Position numbers and translations under genes: made by a program
The notes under the pieces: generated by a model
What the model saw: the letters and a program-made list of their open reading frames with translations, nothing else
Told to the model about the DNA's origin: nothing
The model's database searches: none
From: Hirsutella rhossiliensis
Lineage: Eukaryota > Ascomycota > Sordariomycetes > Hypocreales > Ophiocordycipitaceae
NCBI RefSeq assembly: GCF_020360975.1
Contig: NW_025408690.1
Location: forward strand, 62,001-126,000
Direction: 5' to 3'
DNA length: 64,000 nucleotides
Part shown: piece by piece, positions 1-9,577 of the stretch
Position numbering within the stretch: position 1 is the stretch's first letter
How the letters are laid out: every line of letters begins with the position of its first letter

Positions 1-1
1 C

Positions 2-88
2 AGGGAGCGGCTACGCCTAGAGGCCCGGTTAGAAGACCTCCGAGACCAGATCAAAGACCATAGGAAGCCTATGCCGCCGGGAAGGTAA
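2..88 (+). CDS. C-terminal tail of an unidentified protein (partial)
   Basis: An open frame enters from the left edge of the window and ends at a TAA at 86-88 after 28 codons. The peptide is rich in Arg, Glu and Leu (it begins RERLRLEARLEDLRDQ and ends MPPGR) and would form a short amphipathic or coiled-coil helix. Such tails occur at the ends of some fungal transposases, but nothing diagnostic is present and the family cannot be named. The gene body lies outside the window. It could also be a chance frame. Confidence 0.3.
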   Translation, partial: RERLRLEARLEDLRDQIKDHRKPMPPGR

Positions 89-229
89 AGCATTCGTATC
101 TCCTATTCACACCGGTCGATCGGCCCTTCGATCGTTGCCCTTAAAGGCTTTTTAGCTACACCCGATCGGGATAGGCTATAGCTAAGGAGGTGTGTCGTGA
201 AAACGGGTTAACGATCTAAGTCCGAAGGT

Positions 230-1867
230 GATGATGATGATGTTTATTTCGCCATTGACGATAGTCAGAGGCACTGCGTCAGACTCGCTAAGCCTATTCT
301 AGAGTTGTCCAATACTCGGTTCCGAGCCCAAGGAATTCGTCCCGATCGAATGCCTAAATTTCTCTTACATCCTTCAATCCGTCTCTTGCTCATTTGACCT
401 GTGCCTTTCCAATTCTGGAGCCTGTCTGATGAGGTACAGACCACTCTCCTCCGCCGCATTTGACGAAGAGTCCACCTGCCTTTAGCCGTCCGGTGTAGCT
501 AACCTACCAGCTGTGGGGCAACCACAGGTATAGGTAGAGGGTTTGTGCTGAAAAGAAAGGTTAAGACAGAGGATGTATGTTAGTAGGGCGACGGTCGTAA
601 CTTGGCGAGTTCCGGCGATATACCGGGCACCCAGGATCTGTAGCCTTGTGTGCTCCTTTTCCACCGCACGCTGCACACTTAAAAACGTTCGAGGTGCAAG
701 TCGACGCAGAATGGCCCGGTTGGGCGCACTGTCCACAGATCGGAGCTGGGGCCTTGCAGCGATAATGCAAGTGTCCGTAGAGGTGGCAACGGTAGCATCT
801 CGCTGGTTGAAGTCCCTGAACGAATGGTCGCGTGTATGCACACTCGCCATTCGCCATCTCAACCGTTCGTTTTGCAAGCAACCTGTCCACCTCCTCTTTC
901 TTATCCAGGTGTACCACCAGAGAGCGGTATTCCTTGTCGACAGACGCTGTCCCGAGCCATCGCATCTTGTGCACTTCCACCCCGTTCATCCGCCCAAACA
1001 CGGCGCATCCGATATCATCCGTCGCAACCCCACGATGGGCTCTATCAACCCGTAGAGGGTACCACTGCTCCCCATATAGCGTTCCCTTGTCGAAATGTGT
1101 CCTCATCCAGGTGTCGTTCTGCCGTACTTTATCGACGTCCGTCTCTCGAAAGAGAAGCCGAAAACGCCCGTTTCCTTTAGAATTGACGCCAAGACAGGTC
1201 ACACCCAAATTCTCAAGGGCAGCGTTCGCGCGCCGACGAATAGTGCCGGCATTTCCTTCCCTTATGTCGCTATCTAGGACCCGACTCACGTCCAACCCAA
1301 TGCCTGGCAGTGGTCCTGGGACTGGAGAGGGTGGCGAAGGTGGCAGGTGCTGTTGCTGTTGCTGATGAGGCGCATTTGGAGTGGCGGACTCCGGAGGGCT
1401 AGCGACGCGTGGGAAGAGCTCGTTTCGAATGAACTCTTCCAAGGACTCGACGCGTTTCTCCGCCCTTTCGGCCCGCTCCTCGACGCGTTTCAGGAGAGTT
1501 TCGATTCGTGCCAATGAATCCTCGTTGGCACCGGGGTCGGCATTCGTCGATTTCGCTTTCGGGACGGCGGATTTCTTTCGTGATGGGCGCGGTTCTGGGT
1601 CGAATTGCAGTGTCGGTTTCAGAGGGCGACCGCGAGCGCTGGTCCTTGTCGCGTCGGCCGCGCTTGTCGAATTGGCCACAATGATGCTACAGGCCACATT
1701 GTCGTTCGTACCGTCATCCTCGTCATCGAGCAACTCGAATTGGTTCGAGTTGCGCTTGGTGCTGTTCTTGCTTTTCCGCGGCATATCTTCCTCCCAAGTC
1801 ACATCCTCTTATCCAGAATATGGAGCTGGTGAGGAACGAACGCGAAATAAGTGGGGCGTGGCACGGG
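230..1867 (-). mobile_element. LINE (Tad-like) remnant with ORF1 and 3' tail
   Basis: The minus-strand element reads from right to left. It has an ORF1 with zinc knuckles (561-1802), then about 300 bp without a long frame, then AATAAAC followed by an (ATC)n tail, seen on the plus strand as GATGATGATGATG at 230-242 and TTTATT at 243-248. The second LINE in the window ends in the same way, with a trinucleotide tail after AATAAA. No endonuclease or reverse transcriptase lies between ORF1 and the tail, so an internal deletion or recombination has removed ORF2. No clear target-site duplication was found. The right limit is set by the left end of pogo-like element 1 and is approximate. Confidence 0.6.
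561..1802 (-). CDS. LINE ORF1 Gag-like nucleic-acid-binding protein
   Basis: A 413-codon frame. The N-terminus is acidic and serine-rich, with a basic stretch near residues 70-85. A strong heptad-like coiled coil follows at about 95-130 (LARIETLLKRVEERAERAEK), then a Gln run and Pro-rich linker at 145-165, then an RRM-like or globular region at 180-310. Near the C-terminus are two CX2CX4HX4C zinc knuckles (CYRCHLYGHLHYRC and CGQCAQPGHSASTC) and a third, variant knuckle starting CAACGGKGAHK. This is the usual layout of ORF1 in fungal Tad1-clade LINEs, where the protein coats the element RNA. The start is the first ATG at 1802; the in-frame ATG at 1784 is an alternative. The frame is unbroken. 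The ORF2 expected just downstream is missing. Confidence 0.82.
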   Translation of the reverse strand: MTWEEDMPRKSKNSTKRNSNQFELLDDEDDGTNDNVACSIIVANSTSAADATRTSARGRPLKPTLQFDPEPRPSRKKSAVPKAKSTNADPGANEDSLARIETLLKRVEERAERAEKRVESLEEFIRNELFPRVASPPESATPNAPHQQQQQHLPPSPPSPVPGPLPGIGLDVSRVLDSDIREGNAGTIRRRANAALENLGVTCLGVNSKGNGRFRLLFRETDVDKVRQNDTWMRTHFDKGTLYGEQWYPLRVDRAHRGVATDDIGCAVFGRMNGVEVHKMRWLGTASVDKEYRSLVVHLDKKEEVDRLLAKRTVEMANGECAYTRPFVQGLQPARCYRCHLYGHLHYRCKAPAPICGQCAQPGHSASTCTSNVFKCAACGGKGAHKATDPGCPVYRRNSPSYDRRPTNIHPLS

Positions 1868-1869
1868 TA

Positions 1870-1966
1870 GGGGGGCCTCAAAGTCGGCCAATCCCCGTGA
1901 CAGCTCCACAGTCACGGGGGGGCGGTTGACCTAGAAAAAGCTCGTTGACCTGGAAAAAAGAAAGTA
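1870..1966 (+). repeat. Diverged left terminal repeat of pogo-like element 1
   Basis: A G-rich start is followed by a short dyad (CCCCGTGACAG and CAGTCACGGGG flank the centre near 1900) and two GACC-x-GAAAA boxes. The order and spacing match the perfect inverted repeat of element 2, though the bases differ at many positions. Confidence 0.45.
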
Positions 1967-2123
1967 CATAAGAACCCCGCCATTTTGCTAGAACTTAAAA
2001 GTACCTCTCTTCCCGCGATAAGTGCAACACATGTTCGCTTTATTGCAAGCTAGTCATAGCAATGCAAATGCATCACCATACTGCCTTTGAGGTGTTTTTG
2101 GTGTTTTGGCATCGAATTAAGCT

Positions 2124-4235
2124 CTATTCGATTTCTTCTTCCTTCCCAGCCTCGAGCGCGTCTTATGATTCCTCTTCATCGCATCTCGATGCCGTCAGCT
2201 TCAAGGAAGCGTCTGACGGCAAATTGCACGCTTATTGCCTCCATCACCACTAATTCGACTGCTTCCTTTACAATCTCGCGATCATAGTACTCCGGCCACA
2301 TGATCGCCTTGCTGCCCTACGCCGCGGTTGTGTAGCTCGCGGAGAATCCTGCTTGCGCACATCCACTCATTGCAATTGAGGTGTGCGCGCTTGTCGCCCT
2401 GGCCCAGAGACCTCTGATGTCTCGAATCTTCGCCTCTGTGATGCTAATCCTGACGTTGAAGCGTACCTTGCAGCCAGCGGCGTATATAGCCAGCTTCGTC
2501 GCGAACCTCCTTATTCCTGACTCTCTGTGCCTCCTCTTCTTGTGCCGCTTGTCTATTGTATTCGTCTCGGGCGACTCGAATTCTAGCGTCACCGACGCTT
2601 AATGGGCCGTATCTCGCTACAATAGTTGTCTGTTGCTGGAGACTGGAGCGCTTGGCTTGTTTCTCTTTTATCTTTGTCATCTCGGCCGTTGCGGTGATGC
2701 CGTTGAGAGCGAGGGTTTTGTCGGCTTTCCGCGCCTTCTCATAGACGTATGTGACGGAGAGTCAACGGCATGTGGGAGTCAACTGATGTGGCTAGACGAA
2801 GCTGTACGTAGGCGTGATACCTCTGAATCGTAGAGAGGTTGAGTCTCGGCGTTGAAACATTGTTCTAGTTGAATCGTTGAATCGAGGCGGCGTGTGTGGC
2901 GATGGTGTTGATGGTCTTGCTGCCTGAGGCCCGCCCTGAGGCTCGCTTTCGATCGAGCCCGGCAGGTCCTTAATGGCCACTTCTTCTGTGAGCGACGAGA
3001 GCGTGTCTTGAAGCTGGGAGAGCACGATCCGGGATTGAATGGGAAGAGGCCACATTTCTGCCAAGATGAGAGAATTGTGTGCTTTTGAAGGTGCGAGTGC
3101 GGACCTCTTGGAGATGATATAGAAAATCGGACTTGTTAGAGTCATATGCCCCGTCAGCAATCTCACGATGTAGAACTTGTTGATGCCAGTGTTTGTATGA
3201 CCTAAAAACGCCGACATCAAGAGGTTGAAGCTGATGTGTAAGATGGGGAGGCATTGGGAAGACCTTAATGTTGTGATCGAAGCAGAAGTGAACCATCTCT
3301 TCTGTATAGTGATTATCACAGCTATCCATAAGTAAGCCGCTTCTGAAGTGGATCAACCGGTCTCGTGTGTTTCTCGAAGTGTTTGATCCATTCAATCGCG
3401 ATGACATCGTTAATATACCCCTTTTGGCTGGTTGAAATGATGGTATCGTCGTCAAGGCTGTTGGTAACCCAACGGGCAGGAATTTGGACCCCAGGGAGAA
3501 TCACAAACGAAGGAATGCAACTCCCAGCTGCAGAAATAGCCTCAATCGCTGTGACCGACACCGTATCGTGAGCGTCAGATAAAATAGGGGTATCAATCTC
3601 GCGGAAGGTCCAAATAAATGTGCCTTTATGTAGATATCCCACCATGAAGCCTGTCTCGTCGAAATTCCAGGTGTTCTTAGGAGAATCTCGTCTTTCTCGA
3701 TCGTTTGAGACCAGCCGCGAAAAAAAGCCTCAACGTGGATGCGATCTTGCATAGCCTTCCGTTTGATGTCTCGCGCTGCTGCTCTTCGACGGTGGAAGAG
3801 TTCTCTATGCCGCTGTATAAAGCGCTTGGCCCAGGCTCGCGATGCTGTAGCTCCCACGCCCTTTGCCTTGAGAATGGCGTTGGCGTGTTGTTGGAGCGCA
3901 CGACCCTGGATGTGGTGCCCCTGTGTGATGCGGCGATGTGCCCAGCAAAATACCTCCTCTTCATCCGAGGGATCAAGCAGGGCACGGTTGCCTCCATTCT
4001 CGGCCGTTGAGTGATGCCCATTGACTCGATAATAGAGGCGCTTGTAGGGCACGCCAAGCGCCTTCGCCGCGGCCACAATTGAGCCGTAGAAGCCCTCGTA
4101 GTAGAGCTCTGCTCCTGCAATAGTTCGCGTCTCGAGGTTTGCGGTTGTATGGCGCGAAAAGCTGGGTAAGCCGGTGGCAGAATCGATCCATTTTTGGACA
4201 GCAGACTCTTTAGCTTTTGAAGAAGCCATAGTCAA
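2124..4235 (-). pseudogene. Pogo/Fot-like DDE transposase, frameshifted
   Basis: Domains are read in order from 4235 downward. First is a pipsqueak-type helix-turn-helix (about 4190-4020, with YYEGFYGSIVAAAKALGVPY). Next is a CENP-B/Tc5-type DNA-binding domain (about 3990-3780, CWAHRRITQGHHIQGRALQQ). After a frame change comes the DDE_1 catalytic core. Its first Asp lies near 3650, the second in LLMDSCDNHY near 3330, and the third in LQPLDVGVFRSYKHWHQQ near 3230. A basic C-terminal tail (KIKEKQAKRS near 2680) follows. Such enzymes cut and paste their element at TA. At least four frame changes break the gene (near 3690, 3400, 3000 and 2600), so it is inactive as written. It is a diverged relative of the transposase at 7408-9570, which has the same layout. 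The C-terminal limit is uncertain. Confidence 0.85.
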
Positions 4236-4386
4236 AGAATTGGCCTTCCTCGATGACTATTGAGATAGTGACGTGGCGATAAAAATGTAGTGTTATGACG
4301 CCATCGTGAAATGGGTTCTGAATTATTGCCATAGGGGGTTATATGCGGGGTCGAATTATAACTATGGTAGATAAAATACTGCGCCA

Positions 4387-4425
4387 CGCCTTGCACTTTA
4401 GTCTTTAGGGCTGTGGTGCAAGGCG
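4387..4425 (-). repeat. 3'-terminal hairpin of Helitron family 1
   Basis: A perfect 10-bp stem, CGCCTTGCAC at 4387-4396 and GTGCAAGGCG at 4416-4425, with a 19-nt loop. It lies 14 nt inside the inferred 3' end, where Helitrons carry a hairpin. The copy at 13466-13497 keeps the stem with one mismatch although its loop differs. Confidence 0.65.
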
Positions 4426-4561
4426 TACAATCAGCCGAAGGCTGCGAGTCTGGCTACCAGTCAAGCAGTCAGTCACTGAACAATCAGTACAGTATCTACA
4501 ATCATACATTCATCTGTGCCTTGGAAAATGTCGATCTTGTCGCCGGTAGCATCAAGTGGAG

Positions 4562-7144
4562 TTACGTAGACCCGTCGCCTATCTTATACGGATTCTGGGT
4601 AAGAACCTGTCGTTTGCGAAGTTGTTGATCCTTCATTTTCATCTTAATTCCTTCCGGCGGCGACGCATAAGTCAGGTGATTGCGGTCAAACGGGGCATCC
4701 AGCATCAGACCCTGCAGCGTTTTCACACGCGAGACGGCCACGTAGCTCAAACCGGTCTGAAAGTCACGGCACGACAGATCCGTCACGATCATGTCTTCGG
4801 TGATGCTCTGCGACTTGTGAACTGTAATGGCGTAGCACACGATCAGAAACTGCGTACGAGTGCAGAGTGTGGCTCCGACGAGGAAGTCCCTGTCTACTGG
4901 CAGAATCGGGACAATCTTCCTGCCATCTGTGGTGGTCAGGAATACCGGCCCCGTGTACCGGTACTTGTCAAACTCCATCATGATCACGCAGGAGGGTCTC
5001 GCATGGGGTCAGCTCCAGGCGCCCACGCGATATCGTATACTGTACCACGTGCACCGTTGCAGAGGCCAACCGGCTGCCAAAGGTTGGACGTCAGCATCAG
5101 ACGGGCGCCAATGCATGGGAATCTGCTTCGCAAGGTTGCCTGCCTTGTCGTCAGGAGCAGCAGCAGCACCGGGGCCAACGTTCTTAGCCATGACCTGGAT
5201 GACAGGCCGGCCTGGGCGGTCGAGGTGGTAGTGGTTATATTCGTTCACCCTGTCTTTCGTGGCGTATACTCGTAGGGAATTGACGAACTTGGCAACCTCC
5301 TGATCGTCCAGCTTCGCCTGAACACGGCTGGAGAGGAGCCCAGGACTCCATAGAGAGTTGGAGCAGCCGCAATTCCTCAAGAGCTGAGCGAAACGCTGCC
5401 TGATCGTCGCCGCGCTGACGCTGGGCAACCTTCAAGAAAACCGTCTTGTCGAAGCGCCGATATGCGTTCCTGCCCTTGATCTCTACCCCCTGCACCTCCT
5501 TGTCGTAATAAAGAGGCTTCTGCAGTACAGGGGGAAGCTGAAAGAAGTCGCCAACCAGGAGGATATTAAGACCACCAAAGAACTCCTCATTTCTATTCGG
5601 GAACGCCTCACGGAGACGGTCATCAATCCATGACAGCTGTCGCAGACCAGCATGCTCTTCTCATCGACGATCAGGTACTTGACATCCTTTAGCTTCTTCT
5701 GGAGCTGAGCTTTGTCGATCGCTGACAGGGGCTTGAAGTCCTTGTTGATGGGGAGGTGCAGCAGGGAGTGCAAGGTAGTGCCCGATATCTGATTTCCCGC
5801 AACGCCCGTGGGCGCGGCACGCCAAACAGGCGTCCCTCTTCCGCCCGAGGCGGCTTGGAGGTGCGCCGAAAGCAGATTGATGAGGTATGATTTGCCCGTG
5901 CCACCGCCGCCGTCCACATGGAGTAACAACTGGGAACAGGCCTGGGTCAGAAAGTGGCCCATCACCGTATCGTACACTAGGCGCTGCTCCGGATTCAGGG
6001 AATCGCGAGCCTCCAGCGGCTGATGATCCACATCAAGGTGAAGGGATTTTCGGCTTTGCGTTGCTTCCAGAAGTCGCCCTGGAGAATGCCGTCATCGGTA
6101 TACCGTCCAACGTGGGAGTCCAGTCATAATTCACGTCGACATCTCGCCGGCCCAGCACGTCGATATCCTCCTCCTCCAGCGGATGGTCTGGCAGCATACG
6201 GGCGAGTTCATGCCAATCTTCCTCCACGACAGGCTCTTCGTGCTCCTCCCGCTGAAACTCATCGTCCTCTGCCTGCAGCTCATTTGCTCCCACCTCGCCG
6301 TAATGGTCGTCCTCATGGAAATGGTGTCGCTGCCGGCAGCACTGGTACGCCGCCGCAAAGGACTCAAACGGCTGCCCGTCCACAGCAAGCAGCTCCTCCG
6401 GAGAGCGATGCGGATGGGCCATCATCAACTTGACACGGCAGAAGTCATGAAACTGGGGTGATGCCTCCGCTGACCTGTACCGAGGAAGTAGGACAGGACC
6501 CTCTTCTTCGCGTTCGCACCGAGTCTCCTCCACGTCTTGAGATTGTAGGACTGCAGGTACTCGAGATAGGTTATACTCTCATGTTGGTCATTTCTCTGCA
6601 GATATTTCCGGTAGCTGCCGACAGCCTCACTGACATCCTCGTCGACGCGGAACGACCGCACATGCTGCTCCAACGGACGGCAGTCGACGTACACAACCAT
6701 CCGAGTGCCTTCCTGCAGAGGGATGTTGAGCAGCAAGTGGGAAATTTCCTGCGCTGAATAATCTCTCTCGGCAATCAACTTATTCATAAGGCGAGAGAGA
6801 AGGACAACAGGGGCTGGTGGTGTGCTGTATGCGGCAAAACCTGATCTGCGAGCTTGCAGTAAGGCTCCGTCTTCTTCTCCGATTTGCTGCAATTGGCAGC
6901 ATACGTAATGACTGCCTGTAAGCTGGTGCAGGGCGATATGTCGATATTGGCCAGCCAGCCCAGAATGATGGCAGGATTGAAGTGGTTCATGAGGCTGTCG
7001 TTGCGGGCGGGATTCCCTTCACCCTGGGGCATTGTCCTGTTCGGCTCCGGGTTAATGGCAGTGATGTGGAATCCCCACGTGCGTGCAAAAAGGTCGCGAG
7101 CGGTTTCATCCCTCATGTCGGCTACCGGGCCATTCTCCATCCAG
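4562..7144 (-). pseudogene. Helitron Rep-helicase family 1 (partial, frameshifted)
   Basis: The N-terminal part is missing. From 7140 downward the segment with NPAIILGWLANIDISPCTSL and a YAANCSKSEKKTEPY motif corresponds to the Rep region around the catalytic tyrosine. A linker rich in Asp and Glu (6530-6035) comes next. The PIF1-type helicase then shows Walker A HVDGGGGTGKS near 5910, Walker B KYLIVDEKSML near 5665, and C-terminal motifs AITVHKSQSITEDM and SYVAVSRVKTLQGLMLD near 4830-4690. The stop is at 4562. Frame changes near 6890, 6430, 6035, 5600, 5490 and 5000 break the gene. A related 3' fragment lies at 13641-14660. The helicase is clearly different from those of units A-D, so this is a separate Helitron family. 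Confidence 0.88.
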
Positions 7145-7146
7145 TA

Positions 7147-7233
7147 CTAGGGGGGACTAAAATTCGTCCCTCATCCCCCTCCTTCCAGGAGGGGGGGGAA
7201 CGCGACCAGGAAAAGGCCAAGCGACCGGGAAAA
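7147..7233 (+). repeat. Left terminal inverted repeat of pogo-like element 2
   Basis: Starts CTAGGGGGGACTAAAATTCG after TA at 7145-7146 and runs to CCGGGAAAA. It contains an inner dyad (CCTCCTTCCAGGAGG-like) and two tandem boxes, GCGACCAGGAAAAG and GCGACCGGGAAAA, which look like transposase binding sites. It is identical over 87 bases to the reverse complement of 12472-12558. Confidence 0.93.
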
Positions 7234-7407
7234 CACGGTACTTATACCACGAGCTATTTTCTTAGGGGGACCAAGTACCCCGATTTTCTTTTAAATGCAC
7301 ATTCCCCTAACAGCCCCTTAACAAATGATGTATCGTGATTGAGGCAGAAAAGTCAATTGAAGCATCGCATCATGGGTCTATCTATTGGTGTTTTCTAGCT
7401 TAATGAC

Positions 7408-9570
7408 TTAAAATTCGCCTGCCGGGTTATCAGCTTCCTGTTCCGTCGTGATCTCAAACCCGTCAGCCTCGAGAGTCATTAGCTGCCGGCTTGAGTCTCT
7501 ATCCATTGTCTCCAGGACCACAAATTCAACTGCATCTCGCACAAGCTCGTGATCATAATACTCCGGCCACGTTTGCTGCTGCTGCTAAAGACTTGCTGCC
7601 TTCTAAGGCCACAAGTGTGGCCATTAGATATAAGATCGCGATGAATGCGATAGCGTTGACAGACCCAGTTGATGGTGTTAAGGTACGCCCTTTTATCCGC
7701 CTTAAGCCACCTACCCTGACATCGATGCTGGCTTGGTGTTGTTTTTGTGATGCTATGCCTCACAATGCTCCTGACATCGCGAAGCCAGCGGCGAAGATAT
7801 GCCGCCTCGTCTCGAACCCCTTTTTTCCTGATTCGTCGAGCCTCATCTTCTTGAGCAGCCCGCCTGTGGTGTTCATCTCTGGCTGCTCGAATTCGTGCGT
7901 CGCTAAGTGTCAACGGTCCAAATTTAGCGACGATGGACGTCTTTTCGTGTAGCTTTGAACGGGCAAGTTGCTTTTCCTTGATTCGTCTCATCTCAGCCGT
8001 GGCTGTGATGCCGTTGAGGACAAGTGTATGCGATGCCTTCCGCACTTTCTCGTACATGCTGCACTGACGGCGTTAGTGGCACCCGGATAGTGAGGAAACC
8101 TGGATCCGTAGGTTGACGTATTGGTGATAGTTTTGAATGACAGCCAGGTTGAGCTTGGGGTCTGTGCAGTCTTCAGTCAAATCGTCCTCTTGCAGGCGGT
8201 ATTTTGGTGGTCTTTGGGGCGTTGCAAATACAATATCGTCTCTAGCCTCGCCGTCAGCCTCGCTACTTTGGCTGCTCCCATCACTTATATAGCCTGGAAG
8301 ATCCTGTTCCCGTACAACCTGTGTGAGAGAAGATAACGCATCTTGAAGCTCATCAAGAACAATGCTCGGGTTATGGGGAAAGAGGCCACATTTCTGCCAG
8401 GCAGAGAGGATTGTAGACTTCTTGAACGTTCGATTCCGCACCTCTTGAAGATGGAATAAGAAATCAGTCTTCTTAAAGTCAGTGGCTCCATCGGCAACCT
8501 CCCGATATAAGACTTGCTGGTGCCAGTACTTATATGAGCGGAATACACCTACATCGAGAGGCTGAAGTAGATGTGTAAGGTGCGGCGGCAAGGGGAAAAG
8601 CTCGATCAAATGTTGCTTGCAAAAGTGGACGATGTCGCTAGTAAAATGGCTCTCGCATCCGTCCATAAGTAGAACTCTAATTTCCTTCGGATTCCGGGGT
8701 CGTGTATGCCGCTCAAAGTGCTCAATCCACTCAATCGCTATAATATCATTCATGTACCCTTTAGGCTTGTTGTGAGGTTGTCTCGCCGTCAAGTGCGTTT
8801 TGGGTCCATTGAAGAGGGATATGAACGCCTGGGAGGATTAAAAATGAAGGAATGAAGTTCCCTGATGCGGAAATAGCCTCAATGGCCGTAATAGAGACTG
8901 TATCGTGAGAATCTGTAAGGATTGGGGTCTCAATCTCGTTGAAAGTCCACACAAAGTCCCCTTATTAAGGTATCCAATCATAAAGCCGGTCTCATCAAAA
9001 TTCCAGACGTTGCGAGGCTCGATAGTCGATACGGCGCCTTATAAGAAACTCGCCAGTCACGGAAGAAGGCTTCCACACGAACCCGGTCTTGCATTGCCTT
9101 ACGCTTAGCATCTCGCGATGCTGCCTTTTTAGCGTGAAAGAGCTTTTTGTTCCTCTTGATAAAGTTCTTTACCCAGGTTGTTGATATAGTCGGCTTTTCC
9201 CCTTTAGCTTGAAGAATGGCGTTGGCGTGCTGTCGTAGGGTGCGACTTGTGATATGATGCCCTTGTGTGATGCGGCGATGAGACCAGCAGAGAATCTCTC
9301 GCTCCTCTGACGGCGAGAAGAGCTTATTCAAGCCCCCATTCTGCTGCACTGGCTGATGCCCTGGACACGAGACCATAGTCGTTTGTACGGCACGTCTAGC
9401 GCCTGTGCCGCCGCTCTGATTGTCCGGTAAAATCCCTCTTTGTATAGCTCCGCACCAGCGACAGTGCGCTCCTCGAGGTTCTGAGGTATGTTGCGTTGAA
9501 ATATAGGCAGGTTGGTTTTAGAATCGATCCATTTCTGGACCGCAGATAAATGGGACGTTGAAGGAATCAT
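7408..9570 (-). pseudogene. Pogo/Fot-like DDE transposase 2, frameshifted
   Basis: The start is the ATG at 9568-9570 and the stop is at 7408-7410, which would give a protein of about 720 residues, long for this family because of a C-terminal tail. In order: pipsqueak-type HTH (ELYKEGFYRTIRAAAQALDV, about 9460-9400); CENP-B/Tc5-type HTH (CWSHRRITQGHHITSRTL, about 9290-9150); DDE_1 core with the first Asp near 8995, LLMDGCESHF near 8660 and LQPLDVGVFRSYKYWHQQ near 8550; a basic coiled tail (RRIKEKQLARSK, about 7990-7780); and an acidic end. Frame changes near 9370, 8970, 8790, 8070 and 7760 break it. A LINE has inserted immediately upstream of the start codon. The nearly perfect ends of the element sit oddly with so damaged a gene; mobilisation in trans and assembly indels are both possible. 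Confidence 0.87.
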
Positions 9571-9577
9571 GGCTTTA
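9564..9577. repeat. Target-site duplication of LINE 2, left copy
   Basis: GAATCATGGCTTTA, repeated exactly at 11843-11856. The 14-bp duplication includes the complement of the transposase start codon (CAT at 9568-9570). Confidence 0.9.

Larger units (their letters stand above)
1870..4372 (-). mobile_element. Pogo-like DDE transposon 1 (degenerate, right end lost)
   Basis: The element carries a broken DDE transposase (2124-4235). Its left end starts after a TA at 1868-1869 with a G-rich block. It then has two tandem GACC(T/A)-GAAAA boxes near 1926-1955 followed by GTAC-TA, which is the same order of motifs as the left inverted repeat of pogo-like element 2 at 7147-7240. The matching right end is absent: only about 140 bp of upstream sequence remain before the 3' end of a Helitron at 4373. 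The Helitron probably inserted into the 5' flank of this element. Confidence 0.65.
4373..7144 (-). mobile_element. Helitron family 1, 3' portion (split by pogo-like element 2)
   Basis: A minus-strand rolling-circle element. Its 3' end is placed at 4373 because this sequence and a second copy at 13452 agree from the coding region through a hairpin to the motif GCAGTATTTT, then diverge. The coding part is a Helitron helicase (4562-7144). The element is cut on its 5' side by the TA insertion site of pogo-like element 2 at 7145-7146, in the middle of the Rep region. Whether more of it survives to the right of 12560 could not be shown. Confidence 0.75.

Noticed and set aside
4373..4400. Canonical Helitron 3' end CTRR
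   Set aside because: No CTRR occurs at the point where the two family-1 copies diverge; the shared sequence ends GCAGTATTTT.
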